From a virus, in the IMG/VR virus record IMGVR_UViG_3300021475_000294, positions 1-27,859 of that record: a stretch of 27,859 nt of DNA; one strand, written 5' to 3'. Position numbers and translations under genes: made by a program. Within the stretch, counting starts at the first letter, position 1, and every line of letters begins with the position of its first letter. The notes below the pieces were generated by a model. The model saw only the letters and a list, made by a program, of their open reading frames with translations, did not search any database and was not told the origin of the DNA. Positions 7,710 through 16,246 of the stretch are shown here, in pieces.

Positions 7710-7966
7710 GAATTGCCTCCATGCTGCATGGGAACGGTGCGGAACTGCGGGATGCTCCAGTTGCCATAGAACTGTGTGAGAGCGTCGTTGGTTGAGGCCA
7801 TCAGGGGCATCGAAGCCAGCATGAAAGGACTCATGTTCGGATAGCCTCCGTTGGCTGGCGGTTCGGCCTTCGGATCGGGGCTTTCGAGGGTCGAATCCGC
7901 TGCCTTCGGCGGGGCTGGTTGCCAGCCTGTCGTGTTCACGTTCTGGGACTGCTTTACGCTGGGCAT
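7706..7966 (-). CDS. Small Pro-rich protein of unknown function (86 aa)
   Basis: ATG 7966 follows immediately after the TAA of the nozzle gene. AGGAG inside that gene's end is the ribosome site, seven bases upstream. The N-terminal half is disordered (QPAPPKAADSTLESPDPKAE) and the second half has a short hydrophobic helix (PFMLASMPLMAS). Between the tail nozzle and the ejection genes, it is probably a minor virion or assembly protein. No family is recognised. Confidence 0.65.
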   Translation of the reverse strand: MPSVKQSQNVNTTGWQPAPPKAADSTLESPDPKAEPPANGGYPNMSPFMLASMPLMASTNDALTQFYGNWSIPQFRTVPMQHGGNS

Positions 7967-10507
7967 TTATTGGCTCCTGTACTCCTGCCATGTCTGGCCG
8001 AAAATCGTGAAGGTCAGCAACTCGTTTGCAGCATCTTCGGCTGGCCACGCAATATCCATCTGGAAGTGTCTGCACCATGCCGGATTCTGGCTCTGGAGGA
8101 AGTGATAACGGTCGCTGTAAAGGGTGTTGCTGGGGGGTAAAAGAGGGGGGTCCTGGCGCGTCCTTCCAAGGGGTTCAAAGGGGGCTGAATCGGTCGAATA
8201 AATCTCCCCTAAAAGGATGGATAATGCTGCGCGGGAACCTGCCCTCTCCGCCTCTAAAGTGATGAACGCGATGGCCGCTAATTCGCCGGGATGGGCCAGC
8301 ACAATCGAGCCGAAAGTGGCGTGCGCGGTGAAGGGTACTCCGATGTCTGTATTGGTCGTAAGGTCGCGCATCCTTATCTGTCCGCCCTGCGGGGGTGGGC
8401 CTATCAAAAGGCGGCTCACGCCGGGGGTAACTTCGACCGATTGCACGGCGCTCGACGGGATTGCGAGAGTGGCTTTTGGCGACCAGTTGAGGCCCGTTTC
8501 CGGGGCTGTCGTCGCGCTCATCCGATACCACGAACCCACTCCGTCATCGACGTACAGCGCGTTCTCTTTGCTGCTTTGCGAGTGGTAGGTTACATACGCG
8601 GTTGAGGCGTTGAATTCGGTCTCCAGCCGGTCGGCAATGGGGAAGCCTACTTCCGTAATCCCGGCTGACGGATCAAGGGCGACGAGCATGTTCGTCCCCA
8701 GCAACAGGTAGGGCGTCGTCAGATGGGTCGTAAAGGCGTCGTAATTCAGTAGCGGGAGACCGTCGATAAAGGTGGTCTGATAGAGCGGGTCGTCTGCGGT
8801 CCCTGTGCCAAGGATGATGTAGCTGTCGCGCACGGTGAAGATGACGAGACCCAGCGGAGAAACCCAATAGCGAATGATCTTCGATTGACTGGTAAAGGTG
8901 GTATTGAATCCCGCGTTTCCGCTGCTGGTGCTGGCGATGGCGTCGGGTCCGCTCGATACATAGGTGACGTTGCCCACGGCCACAAAGAAGCGTTGCAGAT
9001 GGTAGGCCATACACGTCGCTCCGGCTGGGAGCGGTGTACCTTCTCCGTTAACCTGTGCCTGAATTGTCACGTTCAAACCGCTGTCGGGTGTGGTATCAAC
9101 GTATGTCCATGTCGTAGCGCCGGGGTTGGGAATCTCATCGAGATAGAGAAAGGTTGAACCCCCCTGGGCGGTGCGATAGATGATGATGGTCGTAACCTGC
9201 GGGTCTGCACTTCCCATGCCTTGCAGCGTTACCGCATTGCCAAGCAGCACCGTGGTTGAAGTGCTGGCGGGACTCATCTCACTTATGTCGCCTATCGAAT
9301 TTTTATAGGCGTATCCCCACTGTGCTGTGGCTGTTGATGCAACTGCCCATGGCCCTGCATTCACCCATATGACTGTACCGTCCGTGGTGAACGATCCAAG
9401 TTCCGTTCCCCATGTAATCGTGGTGGTTCCATCTGCGGTTTTTCCCGCCTGTTGAACGCTCTGGAGATTTCCGTTTGGATCGAGAATCTGCGCGACCGAA
9501 GTTATATTCGTGGTCGCTCCGATGTTCGTCCAGCTCATCGTTCGGCCCACGTTCGTCCATACCACTGTGCCGTCCGTGACCTGCAATCCCTGGTTGGCTG
9601 GCCACGCCGGGGTATTGGTTCCGCTCACTCCCCCTGTCGTGGCGACGAAGGTATACGTTACGTCGCTGGGGAGCTGCATCCCTGTGACGACTGAACCCAC
9701 GGCATAGGAATGATTGGGCGACCATGTGTAAAAGCCCAGATTCGTCCACTGCACAGTGCCGTCCTGTGTTGTTCCGCCAAGTGTTCCATTCCACGTTGGC
9801 TCTGCCGCTCCTGTCGTTCCTGTGCCATTGAATGCCTGGAGCCATTCGCCTCCGAGAATGATGACGCCGCTTCGCGCCGGGTTGTGGGCTTCGTACACGG
9901 TCAGCGGTTGCGGTGCAGGGGGCGGGTTCGGACGCGGAGCCTGAGTTGCGATGGGGGCGGTCGTCGGCGCGACGATGCCCCATTTGTATACCGGCCCTGA
10001 ACCTGTGGCGGGGTTATAAACCCATTGCACGTTATCGACGCCATTGGTCATGTAAAGCGTGTTGCCCAGACCAAGAAAAAACGTTGGTCCGGCTCCGGCT
10101 GATTTCGTCCAGATAGGCGTCTTCGTGTTCGGTGTCGCGGTGTTGCTCGTGGCGTCATAAACCACGCCTCCACCCATCCCCGTATCGACCATGACGCGGA
10201 TGAGTTCGCTGGTCAGCGTGAAGGTGTTGAACGGATAAAAACGATTGATCGGCGGAAAGAGCTGCGTGTTGTAGACGCTGGTTCCGCATCTCCGCCGCAG
10301 TGTGAGCTTCGAACTAAGCTCAGTATTGAGTCCGTCGATGATGGAGTCCTGCAATCCAAGGCCGTACTTCTCCATGTTGGTCGAAACGGATGCATCGGTG
10401 AGCGGGTTGCGATTCGTCCACAGTCCGGTAAACATCCGGTTGGTGTGGAGTGGCGCGAAGCTGGTAGGCTCCGATGCTCCTCCGGCCTGTTGGATCGCGT
10501 TCGCCAT
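7967..10507 (-). CDS. Tail nozzle-like structural protein with inserted repeat modules (846 aa)
   Basis: ATG 10507 directly follows the connector gene. The N-terminus (residues 1-110) and the region after about residue 395 (SIGDISEMSPAST..., TIIIYRTAQGG, LGLVIFTVRDSYIILGTGTA) read as beta-strands of a propeller-like tail nozzle, comparable in place and size to T7 gp12 or P22 gp10 type proteins. Between about residues 219 and 385 lie three related modules that end in DGTVQWTNLG, DGTVVWTNVG and DGTVIWVNAG. The first has a TGAAEPTWNGT strand before it. A proline hinge (RPNPPPAPQP) at 192-201 precedes them. Such TEPxW...DGTxxW modules occur in phage surface proteins and probably decorate or bind. 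The C-terminus carries a compact beta domain (LLTFTIFGQTW). The core role is inference from size and position. Confidence 0.72.
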   Translation of the reverse strand: MANAIQQAGGASEPTSFAPLHTNRMFTGLWTNRNPLTDASVSTNMEKYGLGLQDSIIDGLNTELSSKLTLRRRCGTSVYNTQLFPPINRFYPFNTFTLTSELIRVMVDTGMGGGVVYDATSNTATPNTKTPIWTKSAGAGPTFFLGLGNTLYMTNGVDNVQWVYNPATGSGPVYKWGIVAPTTAPIATQAPRPNPPPAPQPLTVYEAHNPARSGVIILGGEWLQAFNGTGTTGAAEPTWNGTLGGTTQDGTVQWTNLGFYTWSPNHSYAVGSVVTGMQLPSDVTYTFVATTGGVSGTNTPAWPANQGLQVTDGTVVWTNVGRTMSWTNIGATTNITSVAQILDPNGNLQSVQQAGKTADGTTTITWGTELGSFTTDGTVIWVNAGPWAVASTATAQWGYAYKNSIGDISEMSPASTSTTVLLGNAVTLQGMGSADPQVTTIIIYRTAQGGSTFLYLDEIPNPGATTWTYVDTTPDSGLNVTIQAQVNGEGTPLPAGATCMAYHLQRFFVAVGNVTYVSSGPDAIASTSSGNAGFNTTFTSQSKIIRYWVSPLGLVIFTVRDSYIILGTGTADDPLYQTTFIDGLPLLNYDAFTTHLTTPYLLLGTNMLVALDPSAGITEVGFPIADRLETEFNASTAYVTYHSQSSKENALYVDDGVGSWYRMSATTAPETGLNWSPKATLAIPSSAVQSVEVTPGVSRLLIGPPPQGGQIRMRDLTTNTDIGVPFTAHATFGSIVLAHPGELAAIAFITLEAERAGSRAALSILLGEIYSTDSAPFEPLGRTRQDPPLLPPSNTLYSDRYHFLQSQNPAWCRHFQMDIAWPAEDAANELLTFTIFGQTWQEYRSQ

Positions 10508-11218
10508 TTAGTTTTGCCTCGCGGAGACGCCTTGCTGGGTCGTCATCTGTGCGCGTTCGCTGGCCGTCATCACCTGAAGGAAGTTGCCAAGGAAGATGTT
10601 TCGCTCCAGCGCGGTCAAGCCTTCCTGTGCGCCCAGCAGATGCGCCGTAAAACGCTGGCCGAAGATAGGGAATCGAGCGTCTTTCGTGAGTAGGCTCATG
10701 AAGGAAAGAAAGCCCCAGTCGTAGATATAGCCAAGATGATCGGGGATTGGCCCCCAGCCATTCGCGAGTGACGACATCAGGACCGGGGCTTTTTGATAGA
10801 AGCCGTCCACCTGATAGGTCTCTCCGTCTGGCGGCATCGTGTTGAGCCGGAAGGTCACACCTCCCTGGTCGTCGGCGATATTCGCGGCGATGCTGCCGGG
10901 GCGTTTTTGCACACTCTCTGCCGTCAGGCTCTGCTGAATTTCAATCTCTTTAACCACACCCTTGCTGTCGGTCAGCGTCACACGCTCCAGGAAACCAAAG
11001 TCGGAAACGATAAGGTAATAATCCTGGTCATCCGGCTCGGTCGGGAAGCTGAAGGATGCGCGGTTGAAGGGCCATTTGAAGGGTGCGCCGAGAATGGTTT
11101 GTTTGGTGAGATTGGCGGCGGTGACGGCGGGTTCGTTGTTGGACACGTTGACGGGCTGATATCCGAGAAACGGCATCGAAAACAACGCGCTCGACTGGAG
11201 GTTGCGAGTCGTGCTCAT
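10508..11218 (-). CDS. Head-tail connector / tail protein (236 aa)
   Basis: The start is placed at ATG 11218, in an ATGA overlap with the adaptor stop. A GTG at 11227 is possible. The protein is beta-rich in its first half (QDYYLIVSDFGFLERVTLTD, GVVKEIEIQQSL) and helical at the end (LTALERNIFLGNFLQVMTAS). In the order capsid, adaptor, this gene, nozzle, it occupies the slot of a connector or tail-tube component. A tail role is supported by context. The family is not recognised. Confidence 0.7.
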   Translation of the reverse strand: MSTTRNLQSSALFSMPFLGYQPVNVSNNEPAVTAANLTKQTILGAPFKWPFNRASFSFPTEPDDQDYYLIVSDFGFLERVTLTDSKGVVKEIEIQQSLTAESVQKRPGSIAANIADDQGGVTFRLNTMPPDGETYQVDGFYQKAPVLMSSLANGWGPIPDHLGYIYDWGFLSFMSLLTKDARFPIFGQRFTAHLLGAQEGLTALERNIFLGNFLQVMTASERAQMTTQQGVSARQN

Positions 11219-12201
11219 AGCCTCCACCCCCAGCGGTAGGGAATTGGCCCGGTGTCTCCGGCATAGCCGGGGGACATGACGCCTCTGTCGGGAAAGAAGC
11301 CCATCGATTCATCTTCGCGGTCGCCCTGGTGCGCAGCTCCTTCGACGGCTATGATCCAGTCCTGTTTCATCTGTTCGAATCGCGCTCGTACCTGTGGGTT
11401 GGAAGAGTAGCGGTGGGCATAGGCCACGCACCCATCACGAAACCAGTGCGAGTAGTCGTCGGGGATGGGGTCCAGCTTTTGGTCGAGTTTGTAGAAGAAT
11501 GGAGCCTTGCGCTGTGCGAAGAGACGCACCAGCCACACCGTTCCGCTCTCCGGTGGCCGTGGATAAAAGCGAAAGCCCTGTGCGTCTGGATCAACAACCT
11601 CCCACAGCACGGTTCCGTCCTGCACGGTATCTCCCGGCTCCGCGTCCAGTCCGGCATCCGGCTCCGTGGCTCCGGTTATGCCCCATTCCGTGAGAATGAG
11701 GATGTTCCCGCTTGGATCGAGGATGTTGGTATAGGGATTCTGCGGCGGCGGCGTGACTGCGCCGATAGGATCGAGGTACACCACATCCGGCCCTGGCCAT
11801 AGATGCTGTTCAAGCAGCCTGTTATAGCTCCAGCACACCTGAAAGGGCCACGCTGACGCTACGCTGTCCTCGGACAGCTCGCGCACGGCATAGACAGGCG
11901 CATCGGGTGTAGGAACGGTGGTGTTGTTGATGTCTACCCGCCGCCCGTTTTCGAGCCATCCCAGATTGCAAAAGTTGCTGGCGTAATCCTGCTGGTTGCT
12001 GGTGAGAGGGAACGGGGGAATCTTAATGCGGTTCCACTTCCACGGAAAACGAACGCTGATGAACTGGCCCATGACATCGTTTGCGATGGTCAGAGCTGGT
12101 TCATCGGCCCATCCTCCGGTGTTGTTGAATACCGTATTGAGGTCGCCAATCGTGCTGATTCCATCCATGATGGATTGCAGCGTCAGTGTGCTGTTCCCCA
12201 C
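11215..12201 (-). CDS. Tail adaptor-like protein with one DGTVxW module (328 aa)
   Basis: Start at GTG 12201, with GGAGG six bases upstream. The N-terminal 130 residues (MGNSTLTLQSIMDGISTIGD, FISVRFPWKWNRIKIPPFPL) and residues from about 205 (GFRFYPRPPESGTVWLVRLF, then RDGCVAYAHRYSS..RARFEQM) resemble head-tail adaptor / tail tubular A-like proteins. An insertion at about residues 157-203 (ILDPSGNILIL ... TGATEP ... DGTVLWEVVD) is clearly related to the modules in the 846-residue nozzle protein, including the ILDPxGN start. The adaptor core appears interrupted by this module, an example of domain sharing within one virion. Assignment is by size, order and sequence style. Confidence 0.7.
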   Translation of the reverse strand: MGNSTLTLQSIMDGISTIGDLNTVFNNTGGWADEPALTIANDVMGQFISVRFPWKWNRIKIPPFPLTSNQQDYASNFCNLGWLENGRRVDINNTTVPTPDAPVYAVRELSEDSVASAWPFQVCWSYNRLLEQHLWPGPDVVYLDPIGAVTPPPQNPYTNILDPSGNILILTEWGITGATEPDAGLDAEPGDTVQDGTVLWEVVDPDAQGFRFYPRPPESGTVWLVRLFAQRKAPFFYKLDQKLDPIPDDYSHWFRDGCVAYAHRYSSNPQVRARFEQMKQDWIIAVEGAAHQGDREDESMGFFPDRGVMSPGYAGDTGPIPYRWGWRL

Positions 12202-12213
12202 GTCCCACCTCCG

Positions 12214-12813
12214 CTACTTCGCAGTCGTGACTTTTTTGTTGCTGTCGTCACGTTCGGCCTGTAGTCGCCGCCGCTTCTGCAACTCCTTCACCTGTTCGCG
12301 GTTTTTGCGGACAGTCTTCGGATCGTGGGACATCAATGCGGCCTGTGCGGTCTCCATTGAGGTCTCGCGCAGATAGTCGGGGTCCAGCAACAGGCCGGGC
12401 AGTGCTGCTACCCGTCTGTTCTGGGCTATCTGGATGGCGTTGAGCTGGTCGTTGGCGCGTTCGTTGCGCTCTGCCTGACGGATCAGGTAGGCGCGGCGGT
12501 CGCGGTGCGCTATGAGGCGTGTGGGGTTATCGGGGTCCAGTGCTCCGGCGTCCGCATCTCCCTCGGGATACTCCGTGACCGGGCCGGGTTCGGGGAGATC
12601 GGGTTCGGTCTCCTCAAGATCGGTCTCGGTCTGGTCCGCGAACTTCTGATTGTTCTTGGCCGCATCGGCCTGTCTCTCTTTGACGAACTTCAAAATGTCG
12701 TTCGCCTGGGCTGGATCGTCCTTGTTGGGTCGGCTGCGCTGGGCGACGGCATTCTCGCCCGTACCTGCTCCACGCTTTTCTCCTGCGGTGGTGTTGGGTT
12801 CTGCGTTTGTCAT
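12214..12813 (-). CDS. Charged virion-operon protein of unknown function (199 aa)
   Basis: Start at ATG 12813 with GTGAG upstream. The sequence is strongly charged and largely disordered or helical. It has an acidic centre (TETDLEETEPDLPEPGPV), then an arginine-rich helical region (LIAHRDRRAYLIRQAERNER) and a basic coiled-coil end (NREQVKELQKRRRLQAERDD). It lies between a coiled-coil/zinc protein and the adaptor gene. Such charged proteins next to the capsid gene can be head or assembly factors. I do not recognise the family. Confidence 0.7.
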   Translation of the reverse strand: MTNAEPNTTAGEKRGAGTGENAVAQRSRPNKDDPAQANDILKFVKERQADAAKNNQKFADQTETDLEETEPDLPEPGPVTEYPEGDADAGALDPDNPTRLIAHRDRRAYLIRQAERNERANDQLNAIQIAQNRRVAALPGLLLDPDYLRETSMETAQAALMSHDPKTVRKNREQVKELQKRRRLQAERDDSNKKVTTAK

Positions 12814-12866
12814 GGTGGTCTCACTTTCTGTTGTTGCTTCGGGTGAGGTAGTGCGTGGATGTGGTT

Positions 12867-13334
12867 TCAGGCGGCTCGTTCGCTCGTAAATTCGAAGAGT
12901 CGCGCTCCGCTGGTTTCGTTGTCGGTGGGCAGATTGACGGCGGCCTGGTACTCGACGTAGAGGCGTTTGTATTCCCTCCGGTCCTCCGTCGATCCGCTGC
13001 GCAGCGCCAGTGGCGGCGGCTCCCACACCTTGTTGCAGCGTTGGCAAATGACGATCATGGGGCCATGGCTGAGGATGTGTTTCACCACGGCATAATTGCT
13101 GTCATTGCCGCTGAACCACATCTCTTTGCCTTTACCGCCCTTGCGGTGAGCGCAGTTGTCCTCGGCTGCTTTCTGGATGGCGGCGTTCTTTGCCAGTGCA
13201 AGCTGCCTCGTTCTCATGCGGTTCTCGCGCATGGCGCGGACGCGCCGAATCTGCGCAACCCGCTCCTTCGTCTCTTCAAGCTGCAACTGCTCCAGCTCGT
13301 CGGTGATTTGTTTCTTATCCATTCGTTCGGCCAT
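12867..13334 (-). CDS. Coiled-coil protein with CxH...CxxC zinc site (155 aa)
   Basis: Start at ATG 13334 is set by AAGGAG six bases upstream. The longer frame has no such site. Residues 1-55 form a charged coiled coil (MDKKQITDELEQLQLEETKE). A likely zinc ribbon follows, NCAHRKGGKGKEMW ... VICQRCNKVWEPP, giving CxH and CxxC ligands about 35 residues apart. It directly follows the major capsid gene, so it may be a capsid-associated or tail-related structural protein. The zinc fold is inferred from ligands. Confidence 0.72.
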   Translation of the reverse strand: MAERMDKKQITDELEQLQLEETKERVAQIRRVRAMRENRMRTRQLALAKNAAIQKAAEDNCAHRKGGKGKEMWFSGNDSNYAVVKHILSHGPMIVICQRCNKVWEPPPLALRSGSTEDRREYKRLYVEYQAAVNLPTDNETSGARLFEFTSERAA

Positions 13335-13367
13335 CGCGGTCTCCTTCCGTTTCGGTTGAGGTGGAGT

Positions 13368-13391
13368 GGGAGAGGTGGCAAAGCCTCTCCC
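13368..13391 (-). other. RNA hairpin downstream of the major capsid gene
   Basis: GGGAGAGG (13368-13375) and CCTCTCCC (13384-13391) form a perfect eight-base stem with an eight-base loop in the 85-base gap after the capsid stop. No T-run follows on the minus strand, so it does not look like a rho-independent terminator. It may be a 3'-end stability or processing element that raises capsid expression. Confidence 0.6.
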
Positions 13392-13419
13392 TGCCGTTGC
13401 TCGAAAACAGCCTCCAGCT

Positions 13420-14580
13420 TTAGGTGATGGCCGATACCGCATCGATCATGCGGATGCGCTGTACCGGATCGGGTGGAAGAGTCGCGGTATACATGGTGTT
13501 GTACGAAGCGAATCCGCCGATCATGCGCGACGGATCGTAGCCGCTGGGCTCCGCCAGTCTTCTTACCCAAATCGCTAAATTGCGCCAGTCACCGTTACCT
13601 ATTTGCGTGTTCTCTTTCGCGCCAAACGAAACTCCGATCAGGCCGTCCCGTCCCACGATGTAGGTCCGCAGCGCGGTAAAGGTTGTGGCGTCGTAGTCGG
13701 GGGTTTGTTTGACGAGAGTGCTTTGGAAGAAGCTGACGCCTCCCCAGTCGATCAGGGGGACGGTCTGGCCATCGGCTGAGGCCAGGTCCATCAGCCGCTC
13801 GTTGCCCTGTGGCGTTCTCTTCAGGACGTCGGTCAGCGAGTTGTTGGTTTTGTCCAGGAGAATGTCACCAACAATGTGTGGGTGGATCACTCCGGTATAA
13901 CGTCCGGCCTCGAAGGGAAGGGCATTGACGCCCTGTAGCGACTGCGCGGCGATAATCACATCGTCGGAAGTCATGGGGTCGGCGGCATCTTTTTCAATCA
14001 GGGTTGACGGATCGACTATTGCAGCTCCATCCGCCGTGTTCTGGAGGATGAGGTTGATAACCTGCGCCATGCGATAGGCCATCTGCACGCCCAGAGCCTC
14101 CAGCGCCGGATCAATGGCGGTCTGTAGGGCATAGGTGGAGATGTTCATGTAGTCGGCGTAATTGCCCATGATCGACGTGTTGGAAACAACCGTCGCCGTG
14201 AGACCTGTCTGGATCGTTCCTTCCGGGGCCTGGGTGAGAGGCGGAGCCGGGAGATTCTGATACATGTACAGGACCAGCCGATTACCTGCGTTCTCATCGA
14301 TGGAACGCCGTGATGTTGTTCGCACCCACGGCGTCTCCGCTTTAAGATTTTCGACGAAAATTTTGTCGTAGGTCGTAACCACAGACTGAGGAAGATTCGT
14401 TGTGAGGTTCGACGCCGGACTGACGCCGATGCACAACACGCCATGGGCATGAACCTTGCCCACGTTGCCCGTATAGAAGTAGGCGGATCCGCCAATGGCT
14501 CCGACAAATTCTATAAACGGAACGACGACTTTATGAAAGAACGTTCTGCCGCGTTGTGCGGCTACTGAAGTTGATCGCAT
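13420..14580 (-). CDS. Major capsid protein, N4-gp56 family
   Basis: 386 residues from ATG 14580, with AGGGGG before it. The middle and C-terminal sequence fits the N4-gp56-type HK97-fold capsid family. It has a YDKIFVENLKAE start of the conserved region near residue 71, RSIDENAGNRLVLYMYQNLP, then the helix-rich ISTYALQTAIDPALEALGVQ, a VIHPHIVGDIL strand, and GNERLMDLASADGQTVPLID followed by WGGVSFFQST. The protein is about the expected size. It forms the icosahedral shell, and the gene just upstream is scaffold-like as in related phages. The first about 60 residues (FFHKVVVPFIEFVGAIGGSA) are unusual for the family, and the start could be later. Confidence 0.85.
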   Translation of the reverse strand: MRSTSVAAQRGRTFFHKVVVPFIEFVGAIGGSAYFYTGNVGKVHAHGVLCIGVSPASNLTTNLPQSVVTTYDKIFVENLKAETPWVRTTSRRSIDENAGNRLVLYMYQNLPAPPLTQAPEGTIQTGLTATVVSNTSIMGNYADYMNISTYALQTAIDPALEALGVQMAYRMAQVINLILQNTADGAAIVDPSTLIEKDAADPMTSDDVIIAAQSLQGVNALPFEAGRYTGVIHPHIVGDILLDKTNNSLTDVLKRTPQGNERLMDLASADGQTVPLIDWGGVSFFQSTLVKQTPDYDATTFTALRTYIVGRDGLIGVSFGAKENTQIGNGDWRNLAIWVRRLAEPSGYDPSRMIGGFASYNTMYTATLPPDPVQRIRMIDAVSAIT

Positions 14581-14604
14581 GTGACCGTCCCCCTGCGGGA
14601 AGGA

Positions 14605-15429
14605 TCACGAACCCATAGCATCGACCTGTTGCCTAAAGCCCGGCTCGTTTTGCAACTTGTGCTGGTACTCCGCCCTGGACATCAGCTCGATTTCGGCTCG
14701 TGTGTACTTCTGTCTCTTCGGCGGCGGGGGTGCGAGTGCTGTGGCGTCTGAATTTCGAATCCCCGTCGCTACGCTTCTGGGTCGGGGCAGAGGTTTCGGC
14801 TCTGGAGCGGGTTGGGCATACACAGGTGCAGGTGTGCCGCCGCTGGCTCCTCCGTTCGTTGGTGGTTCTTCCTCGTCGTCCTGTGGCCTCAATTCCAGGT
14901 CTTCTCGTTCCTTGAGGGTTTCGAAGACGATTGCGAGATTGTTGCGGGTCATATCCCAGCCGTTCGCTTTCAGCTCATCGAACAAAGCATCGCGGTTACG
15001 GTCGGTTGAAATGTATTCGGGATGCGCGGTGATGAAGGCTTTGGCTTCGGCTGCATAGTAGTCACCGGCCTCCTGCTCCGACATCCTTTTGCCGATTCGG
15101 TCGGGACTGGTCCCGGCGGTGGCGGTGAAGATTTCCGTTACAGCGTCCACCACTTTTTCAGGGTTGGTCATTTCATCTGCAAGCCTGAGTTTGTCGGTAG
15201 GAGTTAGCTGTCTGGGTTCGCTTTGCTGCGGGGGTTTGCCTTTGTCCGGTTGACGAAGCTTGCTGATAGACAGTGTGGTCTTCATCGTATTTTCGAGGAG
15301 TTTGTCTGCGACTTCCTCGATGCTTTTTCCTTTGAATGTGGAGACTCTGCCGCCTCTGTCGTTTTCGATTACAGCGGTGATATCGCCATTCTCATCGGGT
15401 TCTTTGTTGTTGAGCCATAGTGTTCGCAA
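14605..15429 (-). CDS. Scaffold-like capsid assembly protein (274 aa)
   Basis: Start at TTG 15429, with AAAGGAG seven bases upstream. The sequence is highly charged and helical, with long disordered linkers (PQDDEEEPPTNGGASGG, PAPEPKPLPRPRS) and a basic end (KRQKYTRAEIELMSRAEYQH). This low-hydrophobic, coiled, Pro/Glu-rich style and the location between portal-side genes and the major capsid gene are typical for scaffolding proteins, which help shell assembly and are lost. The function is inferred from this position. Confidence 0.7.
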   Translation of the reverse strand: MRTLWLNNKEPDENGDITAVIENDRGGRVSTFKGKSIEEVADKLLENTMKTTLSISKLRQPDKGKPPQQSEPRQLTPTDKLRLADEMTNPEKVVDAVTEIFTATAGTSPDRIGKRMSEQEAGDYYAAEAKAFITAHPEYISTDRNRDALFDELKANGWDMTRNNLAIVFETLKEREDLELRPQDDEEEPPTNGGASGGTPAPVYAQPAPEPKPLPRPRSVATGIRNSDATALAPPPPKRQKYTRAEIELMSRAEYQHKLQNEPGFRQQVDAMGS

Positions 15430-15441
15430 GGGTTTTCTCCT

Positions 15442-15831
15442 TTATCCAATTCCCATGTAGTCGTCTGGTGGGAGGGGTTGCAGCGGATCGAGCGTGTTCT
15501 CGATGAACTGTTCCTCCGGCGTCAGCTCCGGTACAGGGGGTTTTTTGGCAACACTTTCCAGATAGAGGGAGGATTCAGAAAAGATTTTTTCCTGAAAGTG
15601 GGTGAACATTTTCCAGGCGGCTTTCGCCATCTTGTGATTCGCCAGCACTGCGTTCTCGTCTGCGGCTGACGTGTTGATAAGATCGGTCTCTACTTCAATG
15701 CAGGTCTGCTCCATCACGTCAAGCAGGTCGTCCCACACTTCGCTGTTGCGCAGCGCGTTGAGGTTCCTGCGCTGGTTTGGCTCCAGTTGCGCGGTGACGC
15801 CGAATCGTCGCTCGTTGCGAATCGCGGTCAT
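15442..15831 (-). CDS. Unknown helical protein near the scaffold gene (129 aa)
   Basis: Start at ATG 15831 (ATGA overlap with the previous stop). The chain is mostly helical (NQRRNLNALRNSEVWDDLLD, HKMAKAAWKMFTHFQEKIFS) with a proline-rich end (DPLQPLPPDD). There is no named domain. It lies in the portal-to-scaffold block and may be an assembly factor. Confidence 0.7.
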   Translation of the reverse strand: MTAIRNERRFGVTAQLEPNQRRNLNALRNSEVWDDLLDVMEQTCIEVETDLINTSAADENAVLANHKMAKAAWKMFTHFQEKIFSESSLYLESVAKKPPVPELTPEEQFIENTLDPLQPLPPDDYMGIG

Positions 15832-16133
15832 GCTGCCACCTTGTAAAAGCGGAATGGCCGGGGATACTCGCGGCCTAAATCCCATGAGTCGTAAAGGATT
15901 CCGCGCGAACATAAAGAATTGACCGCCGCTCGTGTGACGGCTCCGGTCATGCTGTAACTCAGTTCGTGCGGATCGCAGTATCGTGCGTTGCCAATGCCCA
16001 TCTGTCTCAGTATCTCGGCCAGCTCCGCATAGGTCTTGCCGTCGCCGGAACACGCCTCGATGATCGCGGCGTCAATTTCGTCGCGCCGTGCGCAGTAGCC
16101 TTTTTCATCGAGGAGTGTCCAGTTGGGAATCAT
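15828..16133 (-). CDS. Unknown protein with winged-helix-like pattern (101 aa)
   Basis: ATG 16133 overlaps the acidic small gene's stop (ATGA). The pattern DEIDAAIIEACSGDGKTYAE followed by a second helix, then TRAAVNSLCSRGILYDSW and a beta-like tail (RPFRFYKVA) resembles a winged helix, as in small DNA-binding proteins. It is unusual inside a structural block. The fold is inferred and no family is named. Confidence 0.6.
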   Translation of the reverse strand: MIPNWTLLDEKGYCARRDEIDAAIIEACSGDGKTYAELAEILRQMGIGNARYCDPHELSYSMTGAVTRAAVNSLCSRGILYDSWDLGREYPRPFRFYKVAA

Positions 16134-16246
16134 TTCGTCTGTGTCTCCTCTTCCTCTTCGTCCTCGTGCTCCGGCTGCTTTTTCTTTTCGTCTTCCTTGT
16201 CGTCAGCTTCTTTATTTTTGTTTGGATCGTATTTCGTATCAGTCAT
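16130..16246 (-). CDS. 38-aa highly charged protein
   Basis: A short frame from ATG 16246 to TGA 16130, with GGAGG eight bases before the start and an ATGA overlap with the next gene. Its start also overlaps the twin-arginine gene's end by eight bases. The product is nearly all Lys, Asp and Glu (KYDPNKNKEADDKEDEKKKQ, then an EEEEE run). The strong ribosome site and tight packing support a real gene. The function is unknown. Confidence 0.6.
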   Translation of the reverse strand: MTDTKYDPNKNKEADDKEDEKKKQPEHEDEEEEETQTK

